From an uncultured Chitinophaga sp. (lineage in GTDB: Bacteria; Bacteroidota; Bacteroidia; Chitinophagales; Chitinophagaceae), in contig NZ_CAMLHC010000037.1 of NCBI RefSeq assembly GCF_946479755.1, positions 1-64,000 on the forward strand: a DNA stretch of 64,000 nucleotides, written 5' to 3'. Shown piece after piece: positions 37,070 to 46,390 of this stretch. Made by a program: the position numbers and the translations under genes. The notes under the pieces are model-generated. The model searched no databases. It was not told the origin of the DNA and was given only the letters and a program-made list of their open reading frames with translations. How positions within the stretch are numbered: the first letter of the stretch is position 1; each line of letters begins with the position of its first letter.

Positions 37070-37753
37070 ATGACAGACATTACCAACGCACTGGCCAACA
37101 AGCCGGTGGTAGAAGCCATACAATATCTCCTGGAACAATATCCGGGTGCGGTGGCCTTTTCCACTTCCTTTGGCCAGGAAGACCAGGTAATCGCAGACAT
37201 TATCTGGCGCAATCACCTCCCCGTAAGAGTATTTACACTGGACACAGGACGCCTGTTCCAGGAGACCTATGACGTAATGGACGTTACCCTTGCCCGTTAC
37301 AAACAGCCGATCGAAGTGTTTTATCCTGAAACAGCGGCGGTAGAAAAACTGGTCACCGAAAAAGGCCCTAACAGCTTTTACGATTCCGTGGAAAACCGCA
37401 AGCAATGCTGCGGCATCCGCAAAGTAGTACCGCTCAACAGGGCGCTGGAAGGCGTAAAAGTATGGATCACCGGCCTGCGCGCCGAACAATCCGAAAACCG
37501 TCATGACATGCAGACGCTGGAATGGGACGAACACCGCCATCTCTACAAATACAATCCCCTGATCCACTGGGGATATGATGAAGTACTGGCCTACCTCTCC
37601 CAACACAACGTTCCCTATAACAAACTGCACGACAAAGGCTTTATCAGCATCGGTTGTGCACCCTGTACACGCGCCATCGAGCCGGGAGAACATCCGCGCG
37701 CCGGCCGGTGGTGGTGGGAACAGTCGCACAAAGAATGCGGCCTGCACGGATAA
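37070..37753 (+). CDS. cysH: Assimilatory adenylyl-sulfate (APS) reductase, CysH type
   Basis: Reduces activated sulfate to sulfite in sulfate assimilation. The 227-residue product has the PP-loop-like STSFGQEDQV (31-40) and VFTLDTGRLF (54-63). It carries the four cluster cysteines CC (113-114) and CxxC (196-199), which bind [4Fe-4S] and mark APS rather than PAPS use. The catalytic cysteine is in the C-terminal KECGLH (C223). No cysC kinase is encoded with it, consistent with APS use. It is first of cysH-cysD-cysN. The ATG at 37070 follows a 61-base leader. Confidence 0.96.
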   Translation: MTDITNALANKPVVEAIQYLLEQYPGAVAFSTSFGQEDQVIADIIWRNHLPVRVFTLDTGRLFQETYDVMDVTLARYKQPIEVFYPETAAVEKLVTEKGPNSFYDSVENRKQCCGIRKVVPLNRALEGVKVWITGLRAEQSENRHDMQTLEWDEHRHLYKYNPLIHWGYDEVLAYLSQHNVPYNKLHDKGFISIGCAPCTRAIEPGEHPRAGRWWWEQSHKECGLHG

Positions 37754-37792
37754 CAGAAAACAGCCTTTGCAATCATAAAATTATTGTCACCC

Positions 37793-38701
37793 ATGACACA
37801 TCAGATAAACTGGGAATTTCCACAGGCGCTGGAAGATGAAGCCATCTATATATTACGCGAAACGGCCGCCCAATTTGAGAAGCCGGTACTGCTCTTCTCC
37901 GGCGGGAAAGATTCCATTACCCTCGTAAGACTGGCCCAGAAAGCCTTCTACCCGGGTAAAGTACCGTTTCCGTTGCTCCATGTGGACACCGGCCATAACT
38001 TCCCGGAAACCATCCAGTTCCGCGACTGGCTGGTCAATACCCTCGGCCTCGACCTGATCGTCCGCAACGTACAGGACAGCATCGACCAGGGCAAAGTACA
38101 GGAAGAAACCGGCAAATACGCCAGCCGCAACGCCCTGCAGACCGTTACCCTCCTCGATGCCATCGAAGAAGGAAAATTTGACGCCTGCATCGGCGGCGCC
38201 CGCCGCGACGAAGAAAAAGCCCGCGCGAAAGAAAGAATCTTCTCCGTACGCGATGAATTCGGCCAGTGGAACGCTAAAATGCAACGCCCCGAGCTGTTTG
38301 ACATCCTCAACGGAAAAATCAATATCGGTGAAAACGTACGCGTGTTCCCCATCTCCAACTGGACAGAGCTGGACGTATGGAACTACATCCGCCGCGAAAA
38401 ACTGGAAATACCTTCCATCTACTTCGCCCATGAAAGAGAAATCATAGAGCGCGATGGCCTCTACTGGCCTTATTCCTCCTATCTCAACACCACCGCCGAT
38501 GAAGTGCCTTTCCGCCAGAAAGTACGCTTCCGCACCGTAGGTGACATGACCTGTACCGCTGCCGTACTGTCTGAAGCAGATAAGCTGGAAGACATCATCG
38601 CAGAAATCATGGAAGCCAAAATTTCCGAACGTGGCGCCCGCATCGACGATAAACGCTCCGAAGCCGCCATGGAAAAGAGAAAACAGGCAGGTTACTTTTA
38701 A
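37793..38701 (+). CDS. cysD: Sulfate adenylyltransferase subunit 2
   Basis: Catalytic subunit of the heterodimeric ATP sulfurylase; it makes APS from sulfate and ATP. From ATG 37793 the product has 302 residues, starting MTHQINWEFPQALEDEAIYILRE-like. A TTG nine bases upstream keeps the frame open but is not needed. Motifs: PP-loop LLFSGGKDSITLV (about 33-45), HVDTGHNFPETI (about 64), GGARRDEEKARAKER (about 139) and the C-terminal DKRSEAAMEKRKQAGYF. It sits 39 bases after cysH and 33 before cysN. Confidence 0.97.
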   Translation: MTHQINWEFPQALEDEAIYILRETAAQFEKPVLLFSGGKDSITLVRLAQKAFYPGKVPFPLLHVDTGHNFPETIQFRDWLVNTLGLDLIVRNVQDSIDQGKVQEETGKYASRNALQTVTLLDAIEEGKFDACIGGARRDEEKARAKERIFSVRDEFGQWNAKMQRPELFDILNGKINIGENVRVFPISNWTELDVWNYIRREKLEIPSIYFAHEREIIERDGLYWPYSSYLNTTADEVPFRQKVRFRTVGDMTCTAAVLSEADKLEDIIAEIMEAKISERGARIDDKRSEAAMEKRKQAGYF

Positions 38702-38734
38702 CATTTACTTCTTACAGCAAAAAAGCGAACGCAT

Positions 38735-39982
38735 ATGGAGGTTTTACGTATAGCCACTTCCGGTAGTGTGGACGATGGGAAAAGCACCCTGATCGGCCGT
38801 CTTTTATACGACACCAACTCTATCCCCCAGGATAAAATGGAGGCGCTCCACGCCGCCAGTAAACGTAAAGGACTCGATTTCACCGACCTGTCACTGCTGA
38901 CAGACGGCCTCGTGGCAGAAAGAGAACAAGGCATCACCATCGACGTGGCCCACATCTACTTCTCCACCCCTACCCGCAAATACATTATTGCCGACACACC
39001 CGGCCATATTGAATATACACGCAACATGGTGACCGGCGCCTCCAACGCGCAGGTATCCCTGATCCTCATCGACGCCCGCAAAGGCATCGTGGAACAGACA
39101 CACCGCCACTTCTTCATCGCCAACCTGCTGCGCATCCCCCACCTGGTGGTATGCGTCAACAAAATGGACCTGGTAGAATACAGCGAAGCCCGTTTTAACC
39201 AGATCGTGGAAGACTTCCAGCAACTGCTGGCCAGCGCCTCGTTCAAGGCACAACAGGTGAAATTCATCCCCATCTCTTCCCTCTACGGCGAAAACGTGGC
39301 CACCCGCAACGGCACTATCAACTGGTATAACGGCCCTACCCTGCTCGATTATCTCGAACAGATCGCGTTTGACCAGGAAGACAGCCGCCACCCGGCCCGC
39401 TTCCCCATACAAAGCGTGATCCGCCCCCGTACCACTGAATACCACGACTTCCGCGGATTCGCCGGAAAAGTGACCAGCGGCCATTTCAACGTAGGCGATG
39501 AAATCGTCTCCCTGCCTTCCGGGCAAAAAAGCAGGATCAAAACCATCGAACAGTTCGAAACACAACTGCCGTCTGCCCATGCCCGCGAAAGCGTTGTCAT
39601 CACCCTCGAAGACGAGATCGACAGCAGCCGCGGCAACATGCTCGTTAAGACCGACAGCGTTCCCGAACAACGCAGGGAAGTCACCGCCAACGTCTGCTGG
39701 ATGGACCAGCAGAAACTGGTCGCCGGTAAAACCTACCTGCTACAGCATGGCGTGAACCGCGTAAAAGCGAAAGTACAACAGATTAACTTCGTCATCGATG
39801 TTACCAGCAACCAGCACATCGAAGGCAAAAACGATATGGGGCTCAACGATATCGGGAACATCACCCTGAAAACGGCCCAGCCCATCTTTGCGGACATCTA
39901 CGCAGAAAACCCCGCCAACGGCTCGTTTATTCTCATCGATGAATTTAATAACACGACCGTAGCGGTAGGAACACTGATATGA
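38735..39982 (+). CDS. cysN: Sulfate adenylyltransferase subunit 1 (GTPase)
   Basis: Regulatory GTPase subunit that drives APS formation with CysD. The 415-residue protein belongs to the EF-Tu-like family. G1 is ATSGSVDDGKSTLIGRLLYD (residues 7-26 approximately), G2/switch EREQGITIDVAHIYF, G3 DTPGHIEYTRN, and G4 VNKMDLVEY. Beta-barrel domains follow. It ends without the APS-kinase (CysC) fusion seen in some bacteria, again matching APS reductase. It is last of the operon, followed by a bidirectional terminator. Confidence 0.97.
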   Translation: MEVLRIATSGSVDDGKSTLIGRLLYDTNSIPQDKMEALHAASKRKGLDFTDLSLLTDGLVAEREQGITIDVAHIYFSTPTRKYIIADTPGHIEYTRNMVTGASNAQVSLILIDARKGIVEQTHRHFFIANLLRIPHLVVCVNKMDLVEYSEARFNQIVEDFQQLLASASFKAQQVKFIPISSLYGENVATRNGTINWYNGPTLLDYLEQIAFDQEDSRHPARFPIQSVIRPRTTEYHDFRGFAGKVTSGHFNVGDEIVSLPSGQKSRIKTIEQFETQLPSAHARESVVITLEDEIDSSRGNMLVKTDSVPEQRREVTANVCWMDQQKLVAGKTYLLQHGVNRVKAKVQQINFVIDVTSNQHIEGKNDMGLNDIGNITLKTAQPIFADIYAENPANGSFILIDEFNNTTVAVGTLI

Positions 39983-40001
39983 GTAAAGTAAAATAAAAAA
40001 G

Positions 40002-40030
40002 AAGGCCCGGTGAAAATATCACCGGGCCTT
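40002..40030. terminator. Bidirectional terminator between cysN and the threonine dehydrogenase gene
   Basis: A 12-bp stem, AAGGCCCGGTGA/TCACCGGGCCTT, with a 5-base loop lies between convergent genes. The T tract is best on the minus strand. Confidence 0.85.
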
Positions 40031-40078
40031 ACTATTATACTCAAATCAAACAATATAGGCTGTTTATAACGGAGATGA

Positions 40079-41017
40079 TTATATGTTTTTAAACATATCT
40101 TCTGTCATCTTCGCCAGATCATATTCGTGTTTCCATCCCCAGTCGGCGCGGGCGAGGCTGTCGTCCATGCTGTTGGGCCAGCCGTCAGCGATCTGCTGGC
40201 GATAGTCCGGTTCGTAGCTGATGGTGAATTCGGGAATATGTTTTTTGATCTCTGCAGCGATCTCTTTGGGAGAGAAGCTCATCGCAGAGAGGTTGTACGC
40301 AGAACGCACGGATATTTTGGAGGCATCGGCTTCCATCAGTTCGATAGTGGCGCGGATCGCATCCGGCATATACATCATGGGCAGATAAGTATTCTCCGAC
40401 AGGAAGCTGGTGTACTGTTTATGTTCTTTCGCTTCATGGAAGATTTCCACCGCATAATCGGTAGTACCGCCGCCCGGAGCCGATTTATAGCTGATCAGGC
40501 CGGGATAACGGAGACTTCTCACGTCTACACCATAACGGTGGTTATAATATTCGCACCAGCGCTCGCCGGCGAACTTGCTGATACCGTAGATGGTCGTTGG
40601 TTCGATGATCGTATGCTGCGGCGTGTCCTGCATCGGGGAGTTAGGACCGAATACCGCGATGGAGCTGGGCCAGTACACTTTATCAATATTTTCTTCCTTC
40701 GCGATATCGAGTACGTTGAGCAGGCTTTGCATGTTGATATGCCATGCCAGCAGCGGATTTTTTTCACCTGTGGCAGACAGGATGGCCGCCAGCAGGTAGA
40801 CCTGGGTGATATTGTGACGGATGATCAGCACGTGCAACATCTCTTTGTTCATCACATCCAGCGACACATAGGGGCCTGTTCCTTTCAGCAGCTCATGCTC
40901 TTCCCGCAGGTCCGACGCCACCACATTGGTATCTCCATACATTTTCCTTAACGCCAGCGTCAGCTCCACGCCTATTTGTCCGCAGGCACCAATAACCAGG
41001 ATCTTATCTTTCTTCAT
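40079..41017 (-). CDS. NAD-dependent epimerase/dehydratase family protein, probable SDR-type L-threonine 3-dehydrogenase
   Basis: An extended short-chain dehydrogenase. From ATG 41017 (MKKDKILVIGACGQIG) it has 312 residues; the frame opens seven residues earlier. It has the NAD-binding GACGQIG near residue 11, the catalytic YGISKFAGE (YxxxK, about 142) and the conserved RYPGLISYKSAPGGGTTDYA near 171-190. These are typical of the bacterial/animal SDR threonine dehydrogenase that yields 2-amino-3-oxobutyrate. An alternative is a sugar-nucleotide epimerase, but the PGGGTTDYA segment favours threonine. No kbl (glycine C-acetyltransferase) partner is adjacent. It is divergent from kdsA. Confidence 0.85.
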   Translation of the reverse strand: MKKDKILVIGACGQIGVELTLALRKMYGDTNVVASDLREEHELLKGTGPYVSLDVMNKEMLHVLIIRHNITQVYLLAAILSATGEKNPLLAWHINMQSLLNVLDIAKEENIDKVYWPSSIAVFGPNSPMQDTPQHTIIEPTTIYGISKFAGERWCEYYNHRYGVDVRSLRYPGLISYKSAPGGGTTDYAVEIFHEAKEHKQYTSFLSENTYLPMMYMPDAIRATIELMEADASKISVRSAYNLSAMSFSPKEIAAEIKKHIPEFTISYEPDYRQQIADGWPNSMDDSLARADWGWKHEYDLAKMTEDMFKNI

Positions 41018-41154
41018 ATAAACGAAAATTGTAAGCAATAATTTGAGAGCGTAATATTAACAGGTTCGGCGATATTTCCGTTCCACCTGCCCACGCGCAT
41101 GACAATGCTATAACAATAAAAACTGCAATGGGTGAACTTTCTGATTCGGGATTA

Positions 41155-41162
41155 CAAAAGTA
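41155..41162 (-). promoter_or_regulatory. Promoter -7 box of the threonine dehydrogenase gene
   Basis: On the minus strand this reads TACTTTTG (exact TAnnTTTG), 137 bases before the ATG at 41017. Confidence 0.5.
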
Positions 41163-41229
41163 TGACAATTTTAACTTTTCGTATAGGGTTAAGCAGCGGA
41201 TACGGGGACCTGTTAATGCCGGGAAAGAC

Positions 41230-41237
41230 TATCTTTG
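41230..41237 (+). promoter_or_regulatory. Promoter -7 box of kdsA
   Basis: TATCTTTG (exact TAnnTTTG), 33 bases before the kdsA ATG. Confidence 0.6.
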
Positions 41238-41270
41238 CAGGGCGATTAATGACCCAATAGTTATAAAATT

Positions 41271-42092
41271 ATGAAGCATTTAAAATCATTGTTCAAAGAA
41301 CAATACAATCCGGAAAATTTTTTCCTGATTGCTGGTCCCTGTGTGATAGAAGAAGAAGAATTGCTGATGACGGTTGCAGAGAAAGTTTCCGGTATCTGTA
41401 AAAGGCTGGCTATCCCGTATGTATTCAAGGCATCTTACCGGAAGGCCAACCGTACCAGTGCCCATTCTTTCACCGGCATCGGTGACGTGGAAGGGCTGGA
41501 ACTGTTGCAGAAAGTAGGCAAAACATTCAACGTACCTGTTACCTCCGATATCCACTCCGCCGCCGAAGCCGCTATGGCAGCAGCTTACGTGGATGTATTA
41601 CAGATCCCCGCCTTCCTCTGCCGGCAAACAGACATCCTGCTGGCCGCCGCAGAAACAGGCAAAGTAGTGAACGTAAAGAAAGGTCAGTTCCTGAGCGGCG
41701 AATCCATGAAATTCGCTGTGGAGAAAGTCCAGGGAGCCGGCAATGAAAATATTATCCTCACAGAAAGAGGCACCACTTTCGGTTACCAGGACCTGGTGGT
41801 AGACTACCGCAACATCCCGGTGATGAAGCATTTCGGGCATCCGGTTGTAATGGACTGCACACACTCTCTGCAGCAGCCTAACCAGACCAGCGGCGTTACC
41901 GGCGGTAACCCGCAGATGATCAGCACCATCGCCAAGGCGGCTATTGCCACCGGCGCTGACGGGCTGTTTATCGAAACCCACCCAGAGCCTTCCCGTGCCA
42001 AGTCCGACGGCGCCAATATGCTCCGCCTCGACCTGCTGGAAGAGCTGCTGGAGAAACTGGTGGAACTGCGGAAAGTAGCGGTGAAATTATAA
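41271..42092 (+). CDS. kdsA: 3-deoxy-8-phosphooctulonate (KDO-8-P) synthase
   Basis: Joins phosphoenolpyruvate and arabinose 5-phosphate to make KDO-8-phosphate for lipopolysaccharide. The 273-residue TIM-barrel protein shows FLIAGPCVIE (about residues 18-27), KASYRKANRTSAHSF (about 53-67), TSDIHS (about 95) and KKGQFLSGE (about 135). The C-terminal part has TGADGLFIETHPEPSRAKSDG (about 227-247). Length and start are normal. It is a single gene; the next gene, 73 bases on, is an unknown conserved protein. Confidence 0.97.
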   Translation: MKHLKSLFKEQYNPENFFLIAGPCVIEEEELLMTVAEKVSGICKRLAIPYVFKASYRKANRTSAHSFTGIGDVEGLELLQKVGKTFNVPVTSDIHSAAEAAMAAAYVDVLQIPAFLCRQTDILLAAAETGKVVNVKKGQFLSGESMKFAVEKVQGAGNENIILTERGTTFGYQDLVVDYRNIPVMKHFGHPVVMDCTHSLQQPNQTSGVTGGNPQMISTIAKAAIATGADGLFIETHPEPSRAKSDGANMLRLDLLEELLEKLVELRKVAVKL

Positions 42093-42165
42093 GGTCAGCA
42101 AAGGCTTCCCCTTGTTGTTTTGGATCGTTTTATGTAAATTCATAAAACACTAAAAACAGCTCACT

Positions 42166-42573
42166 ATGATCAGTTTACACCATTTAAAAACCGGAGATAC
42201 GGTCATTACCAGTTACGGAGGTGTAGAGAAACCGGGGAAGATTCTGCAGGTGGATCATGAGGACAAAAAAGTGCTTGTGGCCACCGACAATGACACGAAT
42301 GAGTTTTGGTACGATCTCGACAACCTGTACTCCATTCCGATGGATGAGGCTACCTTACTCAGATTGCAGTTCCATCTGGACGCTAACCAGTCCGGTAATG
42401 GCAAAGGCCAGTTGTACGTCCGGGGACCATTCTCCGTACGCATACACGAACCGGGCAATCAGCCCCTGCTTCAGTTGCACTACCGCGACGAAACGAGGAA
42501 CCTGAACGCGCCCATTACCCTGAACGAGCTGCAAAACCATTATCACGGTATGACCAATTTCCACCTGGAATAA
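42166..42573 (+). CDS. Hypothetical protein
   Basis: A 135-residue cytosolic protein that I do not recognise. It begins MISLHHLKTGDTVITSYGGVEKPGKIL, which reads like a small SH3-type beta barrel (KOW/CarD-like turn, GDxVxxxYGG). Then come acidic DHEDKKVLVATDNDTNEFWYD-like strands and a His-rich C-terminus. There is no signal peptide or membrane helix. Codon use resembles its neighbours, so I take it as a real gene. A strong hairpin 19 bases after its stop supports this. The N-terminal SH3-like reading is inference. Confidence 0.7.
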   Translation: MISLHHLKTGDTVITSYGGVEKPGKILQVDHEDKKVLVATDNDTNEFWYDLDNLYSIPMDEATLLRLQFHLDANQSGNGKGQLYVRGPFSVRIHEPGNQPLLQLHYRDETRNLNAPITLNELQNHYHGMTNFHLE

Positions 42574-42591
42574 ACACCGGAGGAAGCATAT

Positions 42592-42639
42592 ACGACAAAG
42601 AGGATGTGACCGGAATACCGGGCACGTCCTCTTTGTCGT
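42592..42639 (+). terminator. Large hairpin after the hypothetical gene
   Basis: A stem of about 20 bp: ACGACAAAGAGGA pairs with TCCTCTTTGTCGT, extended inward by TGTG/CACG and CCGG/CCGG. There is only a short TT after it, so termination is likely but not certain. I see no gene in 42640-42871. Confidence 0.6.
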
Positions 42640-42871
42640 TTAGGGACACCCCTGGCACGCAGGCTGCCAACGGACGATCCATAACTACATGTGGCATACC
42701 GGTCGATGACGACGGACAGGGAAGCGGTAAAATGTCAGAAAAGAGGGCAAAAATGCCTAAAACCGGCAAAACGAAGGTAAAAAGTTGGAAAAAGCAGGAA
42801 GCCGGGAAATCCGGGCAACGGGAAATGTGATGTTAAAGAAAGAGAAAAAATCAGGCCGTGGGCCATGCGAA

Positions 42872-43093
42872 TCAGAGGTAGCGTAGGGGATTTCTTCTGG
42901 CGTTGAGGATATAGTTTTTCATGTTCATCCAGAAAGCGAGGATCATATAAACGATCACAGGCGATCCCATGGTCAGGAAGGTGGCATAGATAAAAAAGAA
43001 GCGGATCCGGGAGCTGGCGACACCCAGTTTTTCACCGATGGCATTGCACACGCCAAAGGCCTTCCATTCCAAAAAGTCTTTTATCCGGTTCAT
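42872..43093 (-). CDS. PspC domain membrane protein
   Basis: A 73-residue small protein of the PspC type, associated with phage-shock/envelope stress in proteobacteria but of unconfirmed role here. It starts MNRIKDFLEWKAFGVCNAIGEKLGVASSRIR. The single hydrophobic stretch FFFIYATFLTMGSPVIVYMILAF spans about 32-54, then comes a basic tail, NARRNPLRYL. It stands alone on the minus strand, not next to pspA or a sensor. Its promoter box lies only 4 bases from the ATG, so the mRNA may be leaderless. Confidence 0.87.
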   Translation of the reverse strand: MNRIKDFLEWKAFGVCNAIGEKLGVASSRIRFFFIYATFLTMGSPVIVYMILAFWMNMKNYILNARRNPLRYL

Positions 43094-43097
43094 GTTC

Positions 43098-43105
43098 CAA
43101 ATGTA
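43098..43105 (-). promoter_or_regulatory. Promoter -7 box 4 bases before the PspC start
   Basis: On the minus strand this reads TACATTTG, an exact TAnnTTTG match, followed by GAAC and then the ATG at 43093. Confidence 0.65.
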
Positions 43106-43341
43106 TCAAATTCCGGCGGGAAAAACAAGAGTGGCCGTCACTGCCGTAATTTAACAGGGGAGCGGCGGGAGCGGTCCCGGGAAGCTTTCTTTCAAAAAGG
43201 GGGTAAAAATTTAATATAATATTTTTTAACAATTCTTTTAGAGATGGAGACCAATTTGCCCCGCTTGTTTTTGGGGCGACGGGCCGGGTAAAATTCTGGC
43301 GGGATCTTCAGTAATTAATTTAAAAACTTGTTGTTTTTAGT

Positions 43342-43349
43342 TAATTTTG
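43342..43349 (+). promoter_or_regulatory. Promoter -7 box of the aconitase gene
   Basis: TAATTTTG (exact TAnnTTTG), 38 bases before the ATG at 43388. Confidence 0.55.
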
Positions 43350-43387
43350 CGTGCAATTTTTAACCGCTCTTAAATTATTTTTTTCCC

Positions 43388-45661
43388 ATGGTGTTTGATA
43401 TTGACATGATTAAAAAAGTGTATGCGGCACTACCGGGTAAAGTGGAAGCGACCCGTCAGCTGTTAGGCCGTCCGCTCACACTTGCCGAAAAGATTTTATA
43501 CGCACACCTGTATGCACCAACTACCACGCCTTTTGAAAGAGGCAAATCCTACGTTGAATTTGCGCCGGACCGTGTAGCCATGCAGGATGCAACCGCCCAG
43601 ATGGCGTTGCTCCAGTTTATGACCGCCGGCCGCGATAAAGTTGCGGTTCCTTCCACAGTACACTGTGATCACCTTATACAAGCCAAAGTGGGCGCCACAC
43701 AAGATCTGGCGGCTGCTGTGGACACTAATAAAGAAGTTTACGATTTCCTTTCTTCCATCTCTGACAAATACGGCATCGGTTTCTGGAAGCCCGGCGCTGG
43801 TATCATCCACCAGGTAGTGCTTGAAAACTATGCATTCCCCGGCGGTATGATGATCGGTACCGACTCCCACACCCCGAACGCCGGTGGTCTGGGTATGGTG
43901 GCTATCGGTGTTGGCGGTGCTGACGCGGTAGACGTGATGGCCGGCCTGCCCTGGGAGCTGAAAATGCCGAAACTGATCGGTGTGAAGCTGACAGGCAAAA
44001 TGAGCGGCTGGACATCTGCCAAAGACGTGATCCTGAAAGTAGCGGGTATCCTGACCGTAAAAGGCGGTACCGGTGCTATCGTGGAATACTTCGGCGAAGG
44101 TGCTGACAGCCTGAGCGCTACCGGTAAAGGCACTATCTGTAACATGGGTGCTGAAATCGGTGCTACCTGCTCCCTGTTTGCTTACGACAGCAAAATGGCT
44201 GACTACCTGAAAGTAACCAGCAGAGCTGAAGTAGCCGCCCTGGCCGACGGTGTGAAAGAGCACCTGCGTCCGGACGTGGAAGTATACGCAGAACCTGCGA
44301 AATACTACGATCAGGTGATCGAAATCAACCTCGACGAACTGGAACCTCATGTAAACGGTCCCTTCACTCCGGACCTGGCATGGCCTATCTCCAAATTCGC
44401 ACAGGCGATCAAAGAAAACAACTGGCCTGAAAAGCTGGAAGTAGCCCTGATCGGTTCCTGCACCAACTCTTCCTACGAAGACATCTCCCGCTCCGCTTCC
44501 CTGGCTAAACAAGCCATCGACAAGCAGCTGGACATGAAATCCGAATTCACCATCACACCAGGTTCTGAACTGGTGCGTTATACCATCGAAAGAGACGGTC
44601 TGCTCTCTACCTTCGACCAGGTAGGCGGTGTAGTGCTGGCAAACGCCTGCGGTCCCTGCATCGGTCAATGGGCCCGTCACATCGACGATCCTAACCGTAA
44701 GAACTCCATCATCACTTCCTTCAACCGTAACTTCGCGAAAAGAAACGACGGCCTGGCTTCTACCCACGCTTTCGTAGCTTCTCCTGAAATCGTGACAGCG
44801 CTGGCCATTGCAGGTGACCTCACCTTCAACCCGCTGACTGACACCCTGAAAAACAAAAACGGTGAAGACGTGAAACTGGACGAACCTACCGGTTTTGAAC
44901 TGCCGGTAAAAGGTTTCGCAGTAGACGACGCCGGTTACCAGGCTCCCGCCGAAGACGGTAGCAAAGTACAGGTGATCGTATCCCCTACTTCCGACCGTCT
45001 GCAGCTGCTGGAAGCATTCCCTGCATGGGAAGGCACAGACCTGAAAGGCCTGAAACTCCTCATCAAAGCAAAAGGAAAATGTACCACTGACCACATCTCC
45101 ATGGCCGGCCCATGGTTGAAATACCGCGGTCACCTGGACAATATCTCCAACAACATGCTGATCGGCGCGGTAAACGCGTTCAACGATAAAACAGATACCG
45201 TTAAGAACTCCCTGACAGGTGAATACGGTGCTGTTCCGGCTACCATGCGTGCCTACAAAGCTGCCGGCCTCGGTGCGGTAGTAGTAGGCGACGAAAACTA
45301 CGGTGAAGGCTCCAGCCGCGAACACGCTGCCATGGAACCCCGCCACCTCGGCGTTCGTGCCATCCTGGTGAAATCTTTCGCCCGTATCCACGAAACCAAC
45401 CTGAAAAAACAAGGTATGCTGGGTCTGACCTTCGCTAACAAAGAAGATTACGACAAAATCCAGGAAGATGACCTGATCGATATCGTTGGCCTGACCACCT
45501 TCACTCCGGGTAAACCGCTCTCCGTGGTACTCCACCACAAAGACGGCAGCACCGATGAATTCGCTGTAAACCACACTTACAACGAACAACAGATCGAGTG
45601 GTTCAAAGCCGGCGGCGCCCTGAACGTAATCCGTGCAGAAGCAGCCAAAAACAAAAAATAA
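43388..45661 (+). CDS. Aconitate hydratase (mitochondrial type)
   Basis: Interconverts citrate and isocitrate through cis-aconitate in the TCA cycle, using a [4Fe-4S] cluster. The 757-residue protein is of the mitochondrial aconitase type, not the larger AcnA or AcnB, as usual in Bacteroidota. It shows [11 protein letters not shown] (about residue 97), [13 protein letters not shown] (about 158-170), cluster ligands SCTNSS (about 358) and [10 protein letters not shown] (about 421-430), and the C-terminal swivel [17 protein letters not shown] (about 639-655). Start and length are normal. It is a single gene ending in a clear terminator. Confidence 0.97.
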   Translation: MVFDIDMIKKVYAALPGKVEATRQLLGRPLTLAEKILYAHLYAPTTTPFERGKSYVEFAPDRVAMQDATAQMALLQFMTAGRDKVAVPSTVHCDHLIQAKVGATQDLAAAVDTNKEVYDFLSSISDKYGIGFWKPGAGIIHQVVLENYAFPGGMMIGTDSHTPNAGGLGMVAIGVGGADAVDVMAGLPWELKMPKLIGVKLTGKMSGWTSAKDVILKVAGILTVKGGTGAIVEYFGEGADSLSATGKGTICNMGAEIGATCSLFAYDSKMADYLKVTSRAEVAALADGVKEHLRPDVEVYAEPAKYYDQVIEINLDELEPHVNGPFTPDLAWPISKFAQAIKENNWPEKLEVALIGSCTNSSYEDISRSASLAKQAIDKQLDMKSEFTITPGSELVRYTIERDGLLSTFDQVGGVVLANACGPCIGQWARHIDDPNRKNSIITSFNRNFAKRNDGLASTHAFVASPEIVTALAIAGDLTFNPLTDTLKNKNGEDVKLDEPTGFELPVKGFAVDDAGYQAPAEDGSKVQVIVSPTSDRLQLLEAFPAWEGTDLKGLKLLIKAKGKCTTDHISMAGPWLKYRGHLDNISNNMLIGAVNAFNDKTDTVKNSLTGEYGAVPATMRAYKAAGLGAVVVGDENYGEGSSREHAAMEPRHLGVRAILVKSFARIHETNLKKQGMLGLTFANKEDYDKIQEDDLIDIVGLTTFTPGKPLSVVLHHKDGSTDEFAVNHTYNEQQIEWFKAGGALNVIRAEAAKNKK

Positions 45662-45692
45662 TTCAACCTACGGTTGAATAAAATACACAGGG

Positions 45693-45722
45693 AACGGGCA
45701 GAACTTTCTGCCCGTTTTTCTT
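45693..45722 (+). terminator. Rho-independent terminator of the aconitase gene
   Basis: Stem CGGGCAGA/TCTGCCCG with a 4-base loop, flanked by AA and a TTTTTCTTTTT tract. Confidence 0.9.
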
Positions 45723-45751
45723 TTTAAATTGCCCCGGTAAATCGTACCCAT

Positions 45752-46381
45752 ATGTCCATCCCCGTTATCAGCGAAAGCTGGACCCGGCTGAATCACGCAT
45801 ATACTGCCGACACAACCCTCGTTCAAAAAACCCTCGCGGACATCCTGGCCGCCTACCAGGCGCCGGAAAGGCACTATCATAACCTGCAGCACATCGCCCA
45901 GCTGCTGACGCTGCACCACACCTACGCCGGTCAACTGAAAGCGCCGGATACCGTGTTATATGCCATCTTCTTTCACGATATGGTATACGATGTACAGCAG
46001 CACGACAACGAACAACAAAGTGCCCTGGCCGCCGGGGAATACCTCCGGCAGACCCGCTTTCCCGCGGCGGACATCAATGCCGTAGAGGAATTTATCGTGG
46101 CTACGCAGACGCACGTCAACACCTTGCAGCATTCCGACCTGGATTACTTCCTGGACTTCGACCTCGGGATACTGGGGGCCGCCCCGGAAAACTACCAGGC
46201 CTATACGCAACAGATCCGCCGGGAATACAGTATCTATCCCGATACCCTGTATCATCCCGGCAGAAAAAAGGTATTACAACATTTTATGGAGATGCCTGCC
46301 ATCTACCGTACCCCTGAGTTTCGGCAATTGTACGAAACTCAGGCCCGGCAAAACATACAGGCAGAAATAGATAACTTATAA
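45752..46381 (+). CDS. HD-superfamily metal-dependent phosphohydrolase-like protein
   Basis: A 209-residue cytosolic protein of the predicted HD-domain phosphohydrolase group. Metal ligands appear as RHYHNLQHIAQ (about residues 39-49), the paired His-Asp in IFFHDMVYD (about 71-79) and DYFLDFDLGILG with its Asp near 130. It ends EIDNL with a helical tail. The substrate is unknown. Homologues are sometimes mislabelled as receptor subunits in databases; that name has no basis here. It lies 9 bases before the LOG-family gene, forming a likely two-gene operon. Confidence 0.85.
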   Translation: MSIPVISESWTRLNHAYTADTTLVQKTLADILAAYQAPERHYHNLQHIAQLLTLHHTYAGQLKAPDTVLYAIFFHDMVYDVQQHDNEQQSALAAGEYLRQTRFPAADINAVEEFIVATQTHVNTLQHSDLDYFLDFDLGILGAAPENYQAYTQQIRREYSIYPDTLYHPGRKKVLQHFMEMPAIYRTPEFRQLYETQARQNIQAEIDNL

Positions 46382-46390
46382 CGGAAACAA

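Noticed and set aside
42606..42830. Small 74-codon plus-strand frame
   Set aside because: It starts inside the large hairpin, has a low-complexity Lys/Gly-rich product and no promoter box or family match.
43496..45589. A 697-codon open frame on the strand opposite aconitase
   Set aside because: It is a codon-bias shadow of a well-supported aconitase gene and has no recognisable motifs. The same applies to the long antisense frames over hutU (53490-55103), hutH (55483-56913), cysH (36785-37747) and hutG (51385-52872).
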